Source: Haemophilus parainfluenzae (lineage in GTDB: Bacteria; Pseudomonadota; Gammaproteobacteria; Enterobacterales; Pasteurellaceae). From it: a stretch of DNA of 64,000 nt. The stretch lies in the NCBI RefSeq assembly GCF_003252795.1, contig NZ_QEPQ01000002.1:1-64000 (forward strand), read 5' to 3'. Positions 17,997 through 26,349 of this stretch are shown piece by piece (positions within the stretch are counted from its first letter, which is position 1; each line of letters begins with the position of its first letter). A program made the position numbers and the translations under genes. The notes under the pieces are model-generated. The model was given only the letters and a program-made list of their open reading frames with translations, was not told the DNA's origin and did no database searches.

Positions 17997-19022
17997 ATGC
18001 AAAGTTTACAACCGTTTCACACCTTCAATATTCCGGCAAATGCACGTGAAATCATTGAAGCCACATCGATTGAACACATCCAACAAGCTTGGCAAAAAGC
18101 GCAAGCTGAAAAGTTACCTGTCTTATTTTTAGGTCAGGGCAGCAATATGCTGTTTTTAGAAGATTTCCAAGGAATAGTGATTGTTAACCGTTTATCGGGT
18201 ATTCAACATACAGAAGATAGCGATTACCATTATTTACATGTCAATGGTGGCGAAAATTGGCATCAGTTGGTGGAATGGTCTCTTTCACAAGGAATTAATG
18301 GTTTAGAAAACCTTGCACTCATTCCAGGCTGCGCCGGCTCCGCACCAATTCAAAATATCGGTGCGTATGGCGTAGAGTTTAAAGATGTATGCGATTACGT
18401 GGATGTGTTGAATCTCAACTCAGGCGAACAATTCCGCTTACGGGCGAGCGAATGTGAATTTGGTTATCGCGAAAGTATTTTTAAACATCGCTATGCACAA
18501 GGCTATGTGATTACGGCGGTTGGATTGAAATTAGCCAAAAATTGGCAACCGATTTTAAAATATGGCTCATTGGTGAATTTTGATCCTCAAACGGTAACGG
18601 CAAAACAAGTGTTTGATGAAGTGTGCCATATTCGCCGCAGCAAATTGCCAGATCCAAAAGAATTTGGCAATGCAGGCAGTTTCTTCAAAAATCCTGTGGT
18701 GAGTGTAGAGCAATTTGCGAAAATCCAAAAACAGGTCGAAAATCTACCGCACTTTCCACAACCGGATGGCTCTGTGAAACTTGCAGCAGGATGGTTAATT
18801 GACCAATGCCATTTAAAAGGTTTTCAAATCGGTGGTGCGGCTGTTCATCAACAACAAGCGTTAGTACTGATTAATAAAGGTAATGCCACAGGTCAGGATG
18901 TTGTGAAGCTTGCACATCATATCCGTCAAACTGTGGCAGATAAATTTGGTGTGTATTTACAGCCTGAAGTGCGTTTTATGGGCGCAAATGGCGAAGTGAA
19001 TTCAGAGCAAGCCATTAGTTAA
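17997..19022 (+). CDS. murB: UDP-N-acetylenolpyruvoylglucosamine reductase
   Basis: MurB is a cytoplasmic flavoenzyme that reduces UDP-GlcNAc-enolpyruvate to UDP-MurNAc in peptidoglycan synthesis. The 341-residue length is that of type I MurB (E. coli-like). FAD-binding segments [16 protein letters not shown] (about 46-61) and [17 protein letters not shown] (about 112-128) are clear, and the catalytic Ser is in [11 protein letters not shown] near 228, with the final Glu in LQPEVRFMG. It starts 9 bases after narQ with an AAGGA site, so it may be read from the narQ transcript. Confidence 0.96.
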   Translation: MQSLQPFHTFNIPANAREIIEATSIEHIQQAWQKAQAEKLPVLFLGQGSNMLFLEDFQGIVIVNRLSGIQHTEDSDYHYLHVNGGENWHQLVEWSLSQGINGLENLALIPGCAGSAPIQNIGAYGVEFKDVCDYVDVLNLNSGEQFRLRASECEFGYRESIFKHRYAQGYVITAVGLKLAKNWQPILKYGSLVNFDPQTVTAKQVFDEVCHIRRSKLPDPKEFGNAGSFFKNPVVSVEQFAKIQKQVENLPHFPQPDGSVKLAAGWLIDQCHLKGFQIGGAAVHQQQALVLINKGNATGQDVVKLAHHIRQTVADKFGVYLQPEVRFMGANGEVNSEQAIS

Positions 19023-19041
19023 TTTATAGAGGAAAGCAATT

Positions 19042-19353
19042 ATGAATTTTAAAGACATTTTAGAGACTTTACCCACCATTGTTCATCTAACAGGTTTAGA
19101 CGTGTTAAACGGTGAAACTGTGATTCATCATATTCCGGCTGCGCCAGGTAAGCTTGGCTCGCTCCGTCTTTATAATGCCTTAGCAGAAAAATTTAACGGG
19201 AAATTAGACCACACTTCTGCACAACAAGGCATTGAATGGTTTGCTGAACACGTTGAAGATGCGAAACAAAATCCTGGAAAACACCCGAATATTGATTTAT
19301 TGTTTAAAGTGGTGGCAGAGAATGTGGTTTATTCGCTTGTGCCATTAAAATAA
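19042..19353 (+). CDS. DUF2322 family protein
   Basis: A 103-residue soluble, mildly acidic protein 19 bases after murB with an AGAGGAA ribosome-binding site. I recognise it, with moderate certainty, as the DUF2322 family found in Pasteurellaceae and some other proteobacteria; the function is unknown. Visible features are a mixed alpha/beta pattern, HHIPAAPGKLGSLRLYNAL near residue 30 and a C-terminal hydrophobic strand. No cofactor motif, cysteine or transmembrane segment is seen. The gene is probably part of the murB transcript; rpoH follows with its own promoter region. Confidence 0.65.
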   Translation: MNFKDILETLPTIVHLTGLDVLNGETVIHHIPAAPGKLGSLRLYNALAEKFNGKLDHTSAQQGIEWFAEHVEDAKQNPGKHPNIDLLFKVVAENVVYSLVPLK

Positions 19354-19464
19354 TTTGAAAATTTTCAGTGATTAATTTGAACTTTTAATCGTTAAAAACT
19401 GTCAAATAAAACAAATTGAGGTATAATGACAACAGTTGTTATACAATAACAAATAAGTAATAAG

Positions 19465-19480
19465 TCGGGGCGTAGCTCCG
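19465..19480 (+). other. rpoH leader hairpin
   Basis: CGGGGC and GCTCCG can pair (one G-U) around a GTA loop in the rpoH 5' leader, ending about 18 bases before the start codon. A TATAAT box (19422-19427) with a weak CTGTCA -35 at 17 bases lies upstream. The hairpin may influence rpoH translation, but it does not itself cover the ribosome-binding site. Confidence 0.4.
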
Positions 19481-19498
19481 AATGCTGTGAGGAGAAGA

Positions 19499-20341
19499 AT
19501 GAATAAAGAAACTCAAATGATGTTAGTACCTCAAGGTAGCATCGAAGGTTATATTCGAGCAGCAAACGAATATCCGATGCTGACCGCAGAGGAAGAAAAA
19601 AGCTTAGCAGAACGTTTGTATTATGAAGGTGATATTGAAGCAGCGAAAAAGTTAGTTTTATCACACTTACGTTTTGTTATTCATGTTGCGCGTGGTTATT
19701 CAGGTTATGGATTACCGCAAGCAGATTTAATTCAAGAAGGTAATATCGGATTAATGAAAGCGGTAAAACGTTTTAATCCGGAAGTGGGTGTTCGCCTTGT
19801 GTCTTTTGCGGTGCATTGGATCAAAGCTGAAATCCATGAATATGTCCTTCGCAACTGGCGTATTGTGAAAGTCGCTACCACGAAAGCACAACGTAAATTG
19901 TTCTTTAACCTACGTAAAACTAAACAACGTTTAGGTTGGTTCAATGAAAACGAAGTGGATATGGTGGCGAATGAGCTTGGTGTGTCAAAAGAAGATGTCA
20001 TCGAAATGGAATCCCGTATGACAGGGGCTGATGTAGGCTTTGATTTGCCAACAGACGATGATGACGAAGCTTATGCACCTTCTTTATATTTAGAAGATAA
20101 AAGCTCAAACTTTGCGGCAGAACTTGAAAGCGAAAACTTTGAAGAACAAGCAACAGAAAAGTTAGGTACAGCCTTAGCAAATCTTGACGAACGTAGCCAA
20201 GATATTATCAAAGCGCGTTGGTTAGATGATGATAAAGTCACCCTTCATGATCTTGCAGCAAAATATAATGTGTCTGCAGAACGTATTCGTCAGCTTGAAG
20301 CAAATGCACTGAAAAAACTTAAAAGTGCGGTTGATTTCTAA
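19499..20341 (+). CDS. rpoH: RNA polymerase sigma factor RpoH (sigma-32)
   Basis: RpoH directs RNA polymerase to heat-shock promoters. The 280-residue protein has region 2 with [37 protein letters not shown] (about 50-85), the RpoH box region with [17 protein letters not shown] (about 130-147) that distinguishes sigma-32, and region 4.2 with [20 protein letters not shown] chose the ATG behind GGAGAAG; an upstream in-frame GTG overlaps that ribosome site and is unlikely. A strong terminator follows at 20,359. The leader contains a small hairpin; heat control of translation is known for E. coli rpoH but is not shown here. Confidence 0.97.
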   Translation: MNKETQMMLVPQGSIEGYIRAANEYPMLTAEEEKSLAERLYYEGDIEAAKKLVLSHLRFVIHVARGYSGYGLPQADLIQEGNIGLMKAVKRFNPEVGVRLVSFAVHWIKAEIHEYVLRNWRIVKVATTKAQRKLFFNLRKTKQRLGWFNENEVDMVANELGVSKEDVIEMESRMTGADVGFDLPTDDDDEAYAPSLYLEDKSSNFAAELESENFEEQATEKLGTALANLDERSQDIIKARWLDDDKVTLHDLAAKYNVSAERIRQLEANALKKLKSAVDF

Positions 20342-20358
20342 GCCGTTTTGATAAAAAG

Positions 20359-20391
20359 AAAACCTGTCGATTATCGACAGGTTTTTTTATT
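20359..20391. terminator. Bidirectional terminator rpoH/plsY
   Basis: A perfect 12-base-pair stem (AAAACCTGTCGA at 20359-20370 with its complement at 20374-20385) has a 3-base loop, with T runs on both strands. It lies between the converging rpoH and plsY genes. Confidence 0.92.
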
Positions 20392-20990
20392 TATTTCTTT
20401 TTTGATTTTCCCCACATTTTATCTTCTTGGCCTCGCCATAATCGCTGAATATTGTCGTGGTGACGATAAATCAGCAAACAGCAAACTAAGGCAACGGGGA
20501 AGGTAAATTCCGGTTTAAGCCACCACACATAAAATGGCACGAGAAGTGCTGTAATGACCGCACTTAATGAAGAATAACGGCTAATTAAGAAGACTAACAA
20601 CCACGTACCTAGCGTTGAGCCAGCGACGCCCCAAGAGATGGGCGCAATGGCACCGAATGCAGTCGCGACACCTTTCCCGCCTTTAAACTGAAAGAAAATA
20701 GGGAAGATGTGCCCCAAGCAAGCCCCTAATGCAACCATGCCTAATTCAAATTGCGTGAGCCCTAAATAATACCCCGCCCAAACCGGTAACATCCCTTTCA
20801 AAATATCGCAAATTAATACCGCGAGCGCCGCCCAACGTCCGCCAATACGCAATACATTGGTCGCACCAGGATTATGAGATCCGTTTTTTCGTGGGTCAGG
20901 CAATCCAGCTACCTTACAAATCAAAATTGCACTGGAAATCGAACCCAGTAAATAAGCAAAAATCATATAAAAAAGGGCAAATAGGCTCAT
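20391..20990 (-). CDS. plsY: Glycerol-3-phosphate acyltransferase PlsY
   Basis: PlsY transfers acyl groups from acyl-phosphate to glycerol-3-phosphate in the inner membrane, the first step of phospholipid synthesis. The 199-residue protein has five predicted helices and the three family motifs: [10 protein letters not shown] near residue 15, [15 protein letters not shown] near 37, and [21 protein letters not shown] near 105. Start chosen at MSLFALFYM because GGAG lies seven bases upstream; the frame could begin four codons earlier. Its acyl-phosphate partner PlsX is not in this window. PlsC, the second acyltransferase, is at 28.8 kb. Confidence 0.95.
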   Translation of the reverse strand: MSLFALFYMIFAYLLGSISSAILICKVAGLPDPRKNGSHNPGATNVLRIGGRWAALAVLICDILKGMLPVWAGYYLGLTQFELGMVALGACLGHIFPIFFQFKGGKGVATAFGAIAPISWGVAGSTLGTWLLVFLISRYSSLSAVITALLVPFYVWWLKPEFTFPVALVCCLLIYRHHDNIQRLWRGQEDKMWGKSKKK

Positions 20991-21087
20991 TTCGTGCTCC
21001 ATAATCTTGATTGTATTTGAAAAACTTGTTCGTTATTTTAACCAAACTTGATAGCATAAGCCCACTATATTTTTACAGGAATGAGAG

Positions 21088-21444
21088 ATGGATCGTATTT
21101 TTATTGAAGAATTAGTCGTCTTCGCACAAATTGGCGTGTATGACTGGGAGCAACAAATTAAACAAAAGCTCGTTTTTGATTTGGAAATGGCATGGGATTG
21201 TCAAAAAGCCGCAGAAACGGATGATGTGCAATACTGCCTTAATTATGCAGAAGTGAGCCAATTTATTTTAGATTATGTCCAAGCTAAGCCATTTTTATTG
21301 ATTGAGCGAGTGGCTTATGAAGTAGCAGACCGATTACAACAACGTTTTGGAATTTCATGGTTACGTCTCAAATTAAGTAAACCAAAAGCGGTTGCCCAAG
21401 CAAATAATGTCGGAATTATTGTAGAACGTGGCGAGTTGAAATAA
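21088..21444 (+). CDS. folB: Dihydroneopterin aldolase
   Basis: FolB converts 7,8-dihydroneopterin to 6-hydroxymethyl-dihydropterin and glycolaldehyde in folate synthesis. The 118-residue protein shows the family pattern: MDRIFIEELVVFAQIGVYDWEQ at the N-terminus, the active-site Glu region near residue 22, NYAEVSQFILDY near 50, LLIERVAYEVADRL near 72 and the catalytic Lys in LSKPKAV near 100. The gene is divergent from plsY, a common enteric arrangement too, and ends before an uptake-signal dyad shared with the CDF exporter gene. Confidence 0.95.
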   Translation: MDRIFIEELVVFAQIGVYDWEQQIKQKLVFDLEMAWDCQKAAETDDVQYCLNYAEVSQFILDYVQAKPFLLIERVAYEVADRLQQRFGISWLRLKLSKPKAVAQANNVGIIVERGELK

Positions 21445-21450
21445 TCGCTG

Positions 21451-21498
21451 AAAATTAACCGCACTTTGGAAATATCAAACCAAAGTGCGGTTAATTTT
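21451..21498. terminator. 19-bp USS-pair bidirectional terminator (folB/CDF)
   Basis: Left arm 21451-21469 and right arm 21480-21498 are perfect complements over 19 bases, each containing an uptake signal, with a 10-base loop and A/T tails on both sides. It serves converging folB and the cation exporter gene and directly abuts the exporter's stop codon. Confidence 0.9.
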
Positions 21499-22116
21499 TT
21501 AAGTGTTTTTTAATGCCAAGCGAAATGCTCCAATTCCGCTTTTTAGCACAAGAATACTCAATATCATACTTGCCAATGGGTCAACCCATAACCATCCCAG
21601 AAAATAGGTACTGAGACCCGAAAGTATAGCAATAATGGAACCAAATAAATCGGTGAGTACATGTAGATACGCTGCTTTAATATTGAGATTATCATGATCG
21701 CTGTTCAACATTATCTTTGCAACGAAAAGATTCACCAATAATCCTAGAGATGCCACGCCAAGCATTGGTAATGCCATCATCTCGATGGGGTTTTGCCAGC
21801 GTTGAATTGCTTCAAACAAAATCATCAATGCCACAACAATCAATGAGCCACTATTGAGTATGGCGATATAGCGTTGTTTTTGAGCGGATAAAAAAAGTGC
21901 CAACAACGCTAAAAATAATGACAGGCTATCATTTGCCATATGCCCTGCATCAGCCATTAATGCCAAGCTGTTAAACCAATACCCCCCAAGAAATTCAATG
22001 ATCATAAAGCCTGTAATGACGATAAAACTGAATGCCAAAATTTTTTTATTTTGTGGAATATGGTCGTGATGCTCATGAGCGTGCTCGTGGTGTTCATGAG
22101 AATGATGGTGAGACAT
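21499..22116 (-). CDS. Cation diffusion facilitator without C-terminal domain
   Basis: A 205-residue zinc-type cation/proton exporter of the CDF family in the inner membrane. The N-terminus is His-rich (MSHHHSHEHHEHAHEHH), then six helices follow. The transport site residues are H59 and D63 in helix 2 and H152 and D156 in helix 5, the two-His, two-Asp set typical of zinc transporters. The usual cytoplasmic metal-binding domain of about 80-100 residues is missing: the frame stops right after helix 6 at a terminator, with folB behind it. Divergent MerR-type regulator and a 19-base-spaced promoter upstream indicate metal-induced expression. Confidence 0.88.
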   Translation of the reverse strand: MSHHHSHEHHEHAHEHHDHIPQNKKILAFSFIVITGFMIIEFLGGYWFNSLALMADAGHMANDSLSLFLALLALFLSAQKQRYIAILNSGSLIVVALMILFEAIQRWQNPIEMMALPMLGVASLGLLVNLFVAKIMLNSDHDNLNIKAAYLHVLTDLFGSIIAILSGLSTYFLGWLWVDPLASMILSILVLKSGIGAFRLALKNT

Positions 22117-22153
22117 ATTGTTCCTTATTGTGTGTTGGATTAACTTGGGATAA

Positions 22154-22184
22154 AGTATAAAGTCCGTAGTAACTACAAGGTCAA
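22154..22184 (-). promoter_or_regulatory. MerR-type promoter of the CDF exporter
   Basis: On the minus strand, TTGACC (22179-22184) and TATACT (22154-22159) are separated by 19 bases, the over-long spacer that MerR-family activators correct by twisting DNA. The spacer holds the dyad GTAGT-T-ACTAC. The exporter starts about 38 bases downstream; the MerR gene starts on the other strand. Confidence 0.8.
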
Positions 22185-22201
22185 GGCTTGATTTTAAAAA
22201 A

Positions 22202-22585
22202 ATGAAGATTCACGAACTCAGCAAACAAAGTGGTATTCATTTAGAAACCATTCGTTATTATGAAAAAATGGGCTTAATGCCGGAGCCTAAACGGCTGGCA
22301 AATGGTTATCGAGATTATGATGAAGCCAGTTTAAAGCAATTAAAATTTATTAAAACCTGCCGAGCGTTAGATTTTAGCTTAGCCGAAATTAAATTTTTTA
22401 ATGAGATGAAAACGCAGCAATCTCAACATTGTGAAGTGGATAGCATGTTGGCGAAGCATTTGGTTTCAGTTGAAGAAAAAATTGCCGAACTGACTGAAAT
22501 TAAACATTTCCTACAGAGTTTAATTACCGAAGATGATCATCAGGCCGCAGATTGTAAAGCCATGGCACAATTAAAAGCCTATTAA
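22202..22585 (+). CDS. MerR family metal-responsive regulator (ZntR/CadR-like)
   Basis: A 127-residue transcription activator. The N-terminal winged helix (IHELSKQSGIHLETIRYYEKMGLM, residues 3-26) is the MerR signature, followed by a dimerising coiled coil (about 83-108). Possible metal ligands are C53, H76, C77, H113 and C118; the H76-C77 pair lies where ZntR and CadR have their conserved cysteine. It is transcribed away from the CDF exporter, with a 19-base-spaced promoter between them. The inferred role is sensing zinc or a similar ion and inducing the exporter. Nickel or cadmium cannot be excluded. Confidence 0.85.
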   Translation: MKIHELSKQSGIHLETIRYYEKMGLMPEPKRLANGYRDYDEASLKQLKFIKTCRALDFSLAEIKFFNEMKTQQSQHCEVDSMLAKHLVSVEEKIAELTEIKHFLQSLITEDDHQAADCKAMAQLKAY

Positions 22586-22607
22586 GTGCGGTCTAAAAAA
22601 TATCAAA

Positions 22608-22631
22608 AATCCGCACATTGATGTGCGGATT
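22608..22631. terminator. Bidirectional terminator merR/nnrS
   Basis: A perfect 11-base-pair hairpin (AATCCGCACAT and ATGTGCGGATT, 2-base centre) lies between the converging regulator and nnrS. T runs are modest on both sides, so strength is uncertain. An uptake signal lies just before it. Confidence 0.7.
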
Positions 22632-22636
22632 GGTCA

Positions 22637-23734
22637 TTATTCCGGATCATCCGTAAACGCGTTGTTTCGGAATATCGGCACAAAGGTGGCCAAATACAGT
22701 ATAAACACAATGGCAATTAAAATAGCCGGAATCGTGATAAAAAACAGTTCGTCCACATACATTAAACAAGCTCGGGAAAGTGCCGCCGTGAAAAGACAAA
22801 GCACGGCAAGGCGGCAGAGTTTTGGATAATCCAGTTTCGTAAAGCCACTATGCCATAATCCCGCAGTGAGCCAAATCATCATCATACTGCCGAGAATCCC
22901 GCCGAGTGTCACCATGTGTAACGGATCGGCAGTAGGTTCATCAATTAATTTATTTATGCCAATCCACAAATAGCCAATTGCGGCGAACAGTTGAAGAAAA
23001 TAATAAGTGCGCACGTAATGTTTGCGTAGCAGTTCGTGATGATGTAATTCGCGTAACTTGGCAAGCAAAATAAAGCCAACGGCAAAGGCTGTAAAAGCGG
23101 CTGTTTGCGCAGGCAACCAAAGCTCTGCTGCGGTATGAAGTAATAAAAATGTAATTGCGATATTTTTATACACGACATTCGGGATAAATACGGGATCTTT
23201 CAATATACTTTCTTTCAGTGCCTCTGCGCCTAATAGAATGCTGACTCGAATTGATACAAACATCACAGCCGCCATATTCAAATGCACCTGTGCCCGCAAT
23301 AATTTCAGACTATCAGTCATGGCGTAAGCCGTCTGACAAACCGTAAATGCAGCAAGTAACATCAGTAAAGTAAAATTGTCGGTATTGCGATCCAACCAAA
23401 ATAGCCAAGCACAAAAGAGTAACAACGCGAGCCAATAAGCCGCCACTAAAAACGAGGCGGTTTGCGGGGAAAATGGCAATAACATCAATCCTGCAAGCAA
23501 GAGCACGGCTAATATTGTCGCAATAGGTTTTAAATTGCCTTTGTAATTTGTCCATTCGAGCATAGAAGCCGTCAGAAAGCCGCCGTATGCGGCTGGCAGC
23601 ATAAATTCTAAGAAAATTTTGCGGTGTAGGATGAGATCATCGGGGCTGATGAAAAAGCTCAAGGCACCAACAATCGCAAGAATGGCTGCACCAACAAAGA
23701 AGGGTCGCATCGGATGGGTAAAGAAATTATTCAT
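22637..23734 (-). CDS. nnrS: NnrS family haem-copper membrane protein
   Basis: A 365-residue protein with about twelve transmembrane helices. NnrS proteins bind haem and copper and are linked to resistance to nitric oxide or nitrosative stress. The N-terminal HPMRPFFVGA motif is diagnostic, and conserved histidines occur in RAQVHLNMAAV, LLHTAAELW, HHHELLRKH and DPLHMVTLGGILG. Its start overlaps the end of the ABC ATPase gene by 8 bases, so it is the last gene of a four-gene operon with an ABC importer. The pairing suggests that the importer and NnrS share a substrate or stress, which is inference. Confidence 0.88.
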   Translation of the reverse strand: MNNFFTHPMRPFFVGAAILAIVGALSFFISPDDLILHRKIFLEFMLPAAYGGFLTASMLEWTNYKGNLKPIATILAVLLLAGLMLLPFSPQTASFLVAAYWLALLLFCAWLFWLDRNTDNFTLLMLLAAFTVCQTAYAMTDSLKLLRAQVHLNMAAVMFVSIRVSILLGAEALKESILKDPVFIPNVVYKNIAITFLLLHTAAELWLPAQTAAFTAFAVGFILLAKLRELHHHELLRKHYVRTYYFLQLFAAIGYLWIGINKLIDEPTADPLHMVTLGGILGSMMMIWLTAGLWHSGFTKLDYPKLCRLAVLCLFTAALSRACLMYVDELFFITIPAILIAIVFILYLATFVPIFRNNAFTDDPE

Positions 23735-24419
23735 AGTAATGGATTCCTTGAAATTCGCGTGCGACTACGGTTTCTTCAAAGGCTGAATTACGTTCGGATA
23801 ATGGCGTTGGCAAGGTAATCACATTTTGCACATCCATACCTTTTGGAGAAAGCTGCATAATCTCTCGGCTTAATCGAGCGGCTTCAAAACGATCGTGCGT
23901 CACTAAAATGCAAGCCATGCCTTGCTGCTCAATTTTTTCCACTAACATAGTGGCTAAAATATCCCGTAAATCGCGATCCAAACCGACAAAAGGTTCATCC
24001 AATAATGCTAAATCACAGCCACATAGCAATAGACGTAAAAATGCCACGCGTTTTGCCATTCCGCCCGATAATTCGGTTGGGTATTTATTCAAATCACCCG
24101 AAGAAAGCCCAATCTTTTCTGCCAGCGCAATGATTTCATTTTCATTAGGATTATCCATAAAAATGGCGATATTCTGCATAGCAGTGAGATTTTCTAATAG
24201 ACGATTTTCTTGAAACAGAAAGCCTGTTTTACGAAATGTATTCTTGATTTCGCCCAATTTTGGCGTTTCCAAACCTGAAATTAAACGCAGCACAGTCGTT
24301 TTGCCACAGCCACTAGGACCGAATAAAGTTTTCACTTCGCCCGGTTGTAAATCCATGCTGAAATCGCGCACGATAGGATCGCGGAGAATTTCAAAACGCA
24401 CATTTTTTAAACTCAGCAT
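23727..24419 (-). CDS. ABC transporter ATP-binding protein (SsuB/NrtD/TauB-like)
   Basis: A 230-residue ATPase of the nitrate/sulfonate/taurine importer class. Walker A is GPSGCGKTT near residue 34, the signature LSGGMAKRVAF near 120, Walker B LALLDEPFVGLD near 142, and the switch His is in LVTHDRFEA near 178. The chosen start overlaps the permease stop (TAATG) and has GGAG six bases upstream; an ATG four codons earlier is possible. It is third in the operon binding protein-permease-ATPase-NnrS. Substrate unknown. Confidence 0.88.
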   Translation of the reverse strand: MLSLKNVRFEILRDPIVRDFSMDLQPGEVKTLFGPSGCGKTTVLRLISGLETPKLGEIKNTFRKTGFLFQENRLLENLTAMQNIAIFMDNPNENEIIALAEKIGLSSGDLNKYPTELSGGMAKRVAFLRLLLCGCDLALLDEPFVGLDRDLRDILATMLVEKIEQQGMACILVTHDRFEAARLSREIMQLSPKGMDVQNVITLPTPLSERNSAFEETVVAREFQGIHYYE

Positions 24420-25216
24420 TATCTTCTCCACGGCATAAACAGGATTTCCAATGGCTTGGTAATCAAATATTCAAAGAGGGAAACAAACACAATCACCAAC
24501 AACACATAAGCCATGACCGTTGACGTATCTAACATGGCTCTGGCATCGGCAATCTGTGCTCCCACACCCTCATTGGCACCTAAAAGCTCTGCCATAATTA
24601 CCACTTTTACGCCCATCGCAACTGCGACGCCAATGCTGGAAATCACATAGCCAGTGAGATGGGGAACGTACAAATAGCGGATTTTCTTCCACAATCCGAG
24701 TTTGTACGCATCAAACAATTCTTCATGTTGTTTGTTTACACTTGCCATGCCCATAGCGGCACTGGCAAAGGTCAGCGGGGCGACTAATACGATAATGGTA
24801 AATAGCACACTTGGGTTGCCAAAGCCAAACCAAAATAATGCCATCACGACCCAAATGATTGGCGGCATGGCTAACAAAATCGTAATGACGGGTTTAAGCA
24901 ATGCCATAGCCGTTTTAAAGCTGCCCGCAATCAACCCTGCGGCTAAGCCTGCGACTAATGCAATGGCAATACCCACTACAGAACGCCATAATGAAATACC
25001 GATTTCGTTTTGTTGGAAATGATCGAGCAAATCAAGGGCTTTTTGAAAAACATCCGCGGGAGCAGGCAGCATAAATTCACCAAATATCGCACTGCCCCAA
25101 GCCCACAAGGCAACCAACATCATCGCCACACTCAAGCCGGTAAAGCCGCTCCAGAGATAGTCGATGATGTAAAACAGGACTGGTTGTGGTTTACGGATTT
25201 TGTCAGTTTTAATCAT
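24419..25216 (-). CDS. ABC transporter permease (SsuC/TauC-like)
   Basis: A 265-residue inner-membrane permease with six to seven helices. The cytoplasmic EAA-type loop is visible near residues 165-190 (LFDAYKLGLWKKIRYLYVPHLTGY), and the stretch MPPIIWVVMALFWFGFGNPS is typical of the SsuC/TauC/NrtB group. It lies between the binding protein gene (21 bases upstream) and the ATPase (overlap TAATG). It forms the channel of the importer; the substrate class (sulfonate, nitrate, pyrimidine or other) cannot be read from this subunit. Confidence 0.88.
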   Translation of the reverse strand: MIKTDKIRKPQPVLFYIIDYLWSGFTGLSVAMMLVALWAWGSAIFGEFMLPAPADVFQKALDLLDHFQQNEIGISLWRSVVGIAIALVAGLAAGLIAGSFKTAMALLKPVITILLAMPPIIWVVMALFWFGFGNPSVLFTIIVLVAPLTFASAAMGMASVNKQHEELFDAYKLGLWKKIRYLYVPHLTGYVISSIGVAVAMGVKVVIMAELLGANEGVGAQIADARAMLDTSTVMAYVLLVIVFVSLFEYLITKPLEILFMPWRR

Positions 25217-25237
25217 GTTATGTGATTCAGTTTCAAA

Positions 25238-26215
25238 TTAAGCCAAGAAGAATTTATCATCTGGTAATTTACCACCTAAGAGTTTTGGATTGAACTCCAT
25301 TAAGGTTTCATAGAATTGCATGATTTCATTTTTCAGTTCACTGGCTTTGGTTACCGTTAAGCGCGCACCGTCTAAGCCCATTTCAATAGCGGCTTCTGGA
25401 GCAGGAAGATAATTAGCGCCAATTTCAGCCGCACTTTTTCGGTTAGCCATAATCCAGTTTAACGCATCACTTAAATCTTGGTGAAGTAGATCAAACTCTG
25501 CCTTGTGTGCGTGGAAGTATTCTTCGTTAGCAATAATGCCCGCCATTGGAATAAGCGGTTTGGTGTTAAACGCTTGACCCCATTCTTTCACTAAATCAAA
25601 GCCGCGTACAATCTCCGTACCAACAATTTTAGCTTTCTGCACAACGGCGCTCGCCATTGGTTCTGGCAGAATGGCAGCATGGAAATCTTTCAATAAGAAC
25701 AAGCCAATTGCTTCGGTTGGGGTTGCCGCATAGGTGATCTCTACTTTATTGATATCAATATTCAGTTTTTTCAGTAGAGCTTGCAATACGATGTCAGGCA
25801 TATCGTTTTTAAATGGCACAAGGATTTTTTTACCCACCAATTCTTGCGGTGAAGTAATGGCACCACCTTTACACATCAACTGCGTAATCCCTTTGGTGAG
25901 AATATTTACCATGCCAACTTGTTGCCCCTGATTACGTAAATTCACGCCCACATTACTCGGGCTCATCATGACTTTAAATTGCCCACTTGCCACGCCTGCA
26001 CGCAACTGATCAGGCGAACGCCAAATTTCTAATGCTACATCCGCTTGTTTGGCTAATTTACCTTGTGCTGCCGCCACTGCAATGGTCACACTTGGCATCG
26101 CGGGTGCGCCATAAATGGTAAATTGCTCTTTTGTTGCTGCAAAGAGAGAAGGCGACATGCCTGCTGCCGTAAGTGCTGCGCTCATTCTTAAAAAATCACG
26201 TCTATTCATTGTCAT
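25238..26215 (-). CDS. Tat-exported ABC substrate-binding protein (NMT1/SsuA-like)
   Basis: A 325-residue periplasmic binding protein of the NMT1/SsuA/NrtA class. The signal peptide has a twin-arginine motif, NRRDFLRMSAA (R5-R6), and a likely cut after SPSLFA near residue 26, so export in folded form via Tat is expected; that is unusual for such proteins. The ATG follows AAGGAG at proper spacing. The mature part begins with a domain resembling SsuA (FTIYGAPAMPSVTIAVAAAQGKL). The ligand is unknown. It opens an operon with permease, ATPase and nnrS. Two inverted repeats lie in its leader. Confidence 0.85.
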   Translation of the reverse strand: MTMNRRDFLRMSAALTAAGMSPSLFAATKEQFTIYGAPAMPSVTIAVAAAQGKLAKQADVALEIWRSPDQLRAGVASGQFKVMMSPSNVGVNLRNQGQQVGMVNILTKGITQLMCKGGAITSPQELVGKKILVPFKNDMPDIVLQALLKKLNIDINKVEITYAATPTEAIGLFLLKDFHAAILPEPMASAVVQKAKIVGTEIVRGFDLVKEWGQAFNTKPLIPMAGIIANEEYFHAHKAEFDLLHQDLSDALNWIMANRKSAAEIGANYLPAPEAAIEMGLDGARLTVTKASELKNEIMQFYETLMEFNPKLLGGKLPDDKFFLA

Positions 26216-26236
26216 GGTTATCTCCTTAATAATAAA

Positions 26237-26281
26237 ACAGACCCAATGTCTGTATTTTGATAATGGTTTTTATTCATTATC
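26237..26281. promoter_or_regulatory. Two inverted repeats upstream of the ABC-nnrS operon
   Basis: Just ahead of the binding-protein gene are ACAGAC-CCAAT-GTCTGT (26237-26253) and GATAATG-N9-CATTATC (26259-26281), both perfect in their arms. They could be an mRNA leader hairpin and an operator. Neither matches the FNR consensus, and the second only partly resembles NsrR half-sites. Confidence 0.45.
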
Positions 26282-26349
26282 TTACTCGCCGTGACTAAAG
26301 TAAAGAAAGACAAAAGTGCGGTCAGATTTTTTGGTGTTTTTAAATTCTT

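Noticed and set aside
19487-19498. GTG as an alternative rpoH start
   Set aside because: The GTG overlaps the GGAGAAG ribosome-binding site of the ATG at 19,499, and sigma-32 proteins begin like MNKETQ.
21444-21499. Frameshift explaining the short CDF exporter
   Set aside because: No reading frame downstream continues with a CDF C-terminal domain; folB occupies the space, so it is a real short protein in this sequence.
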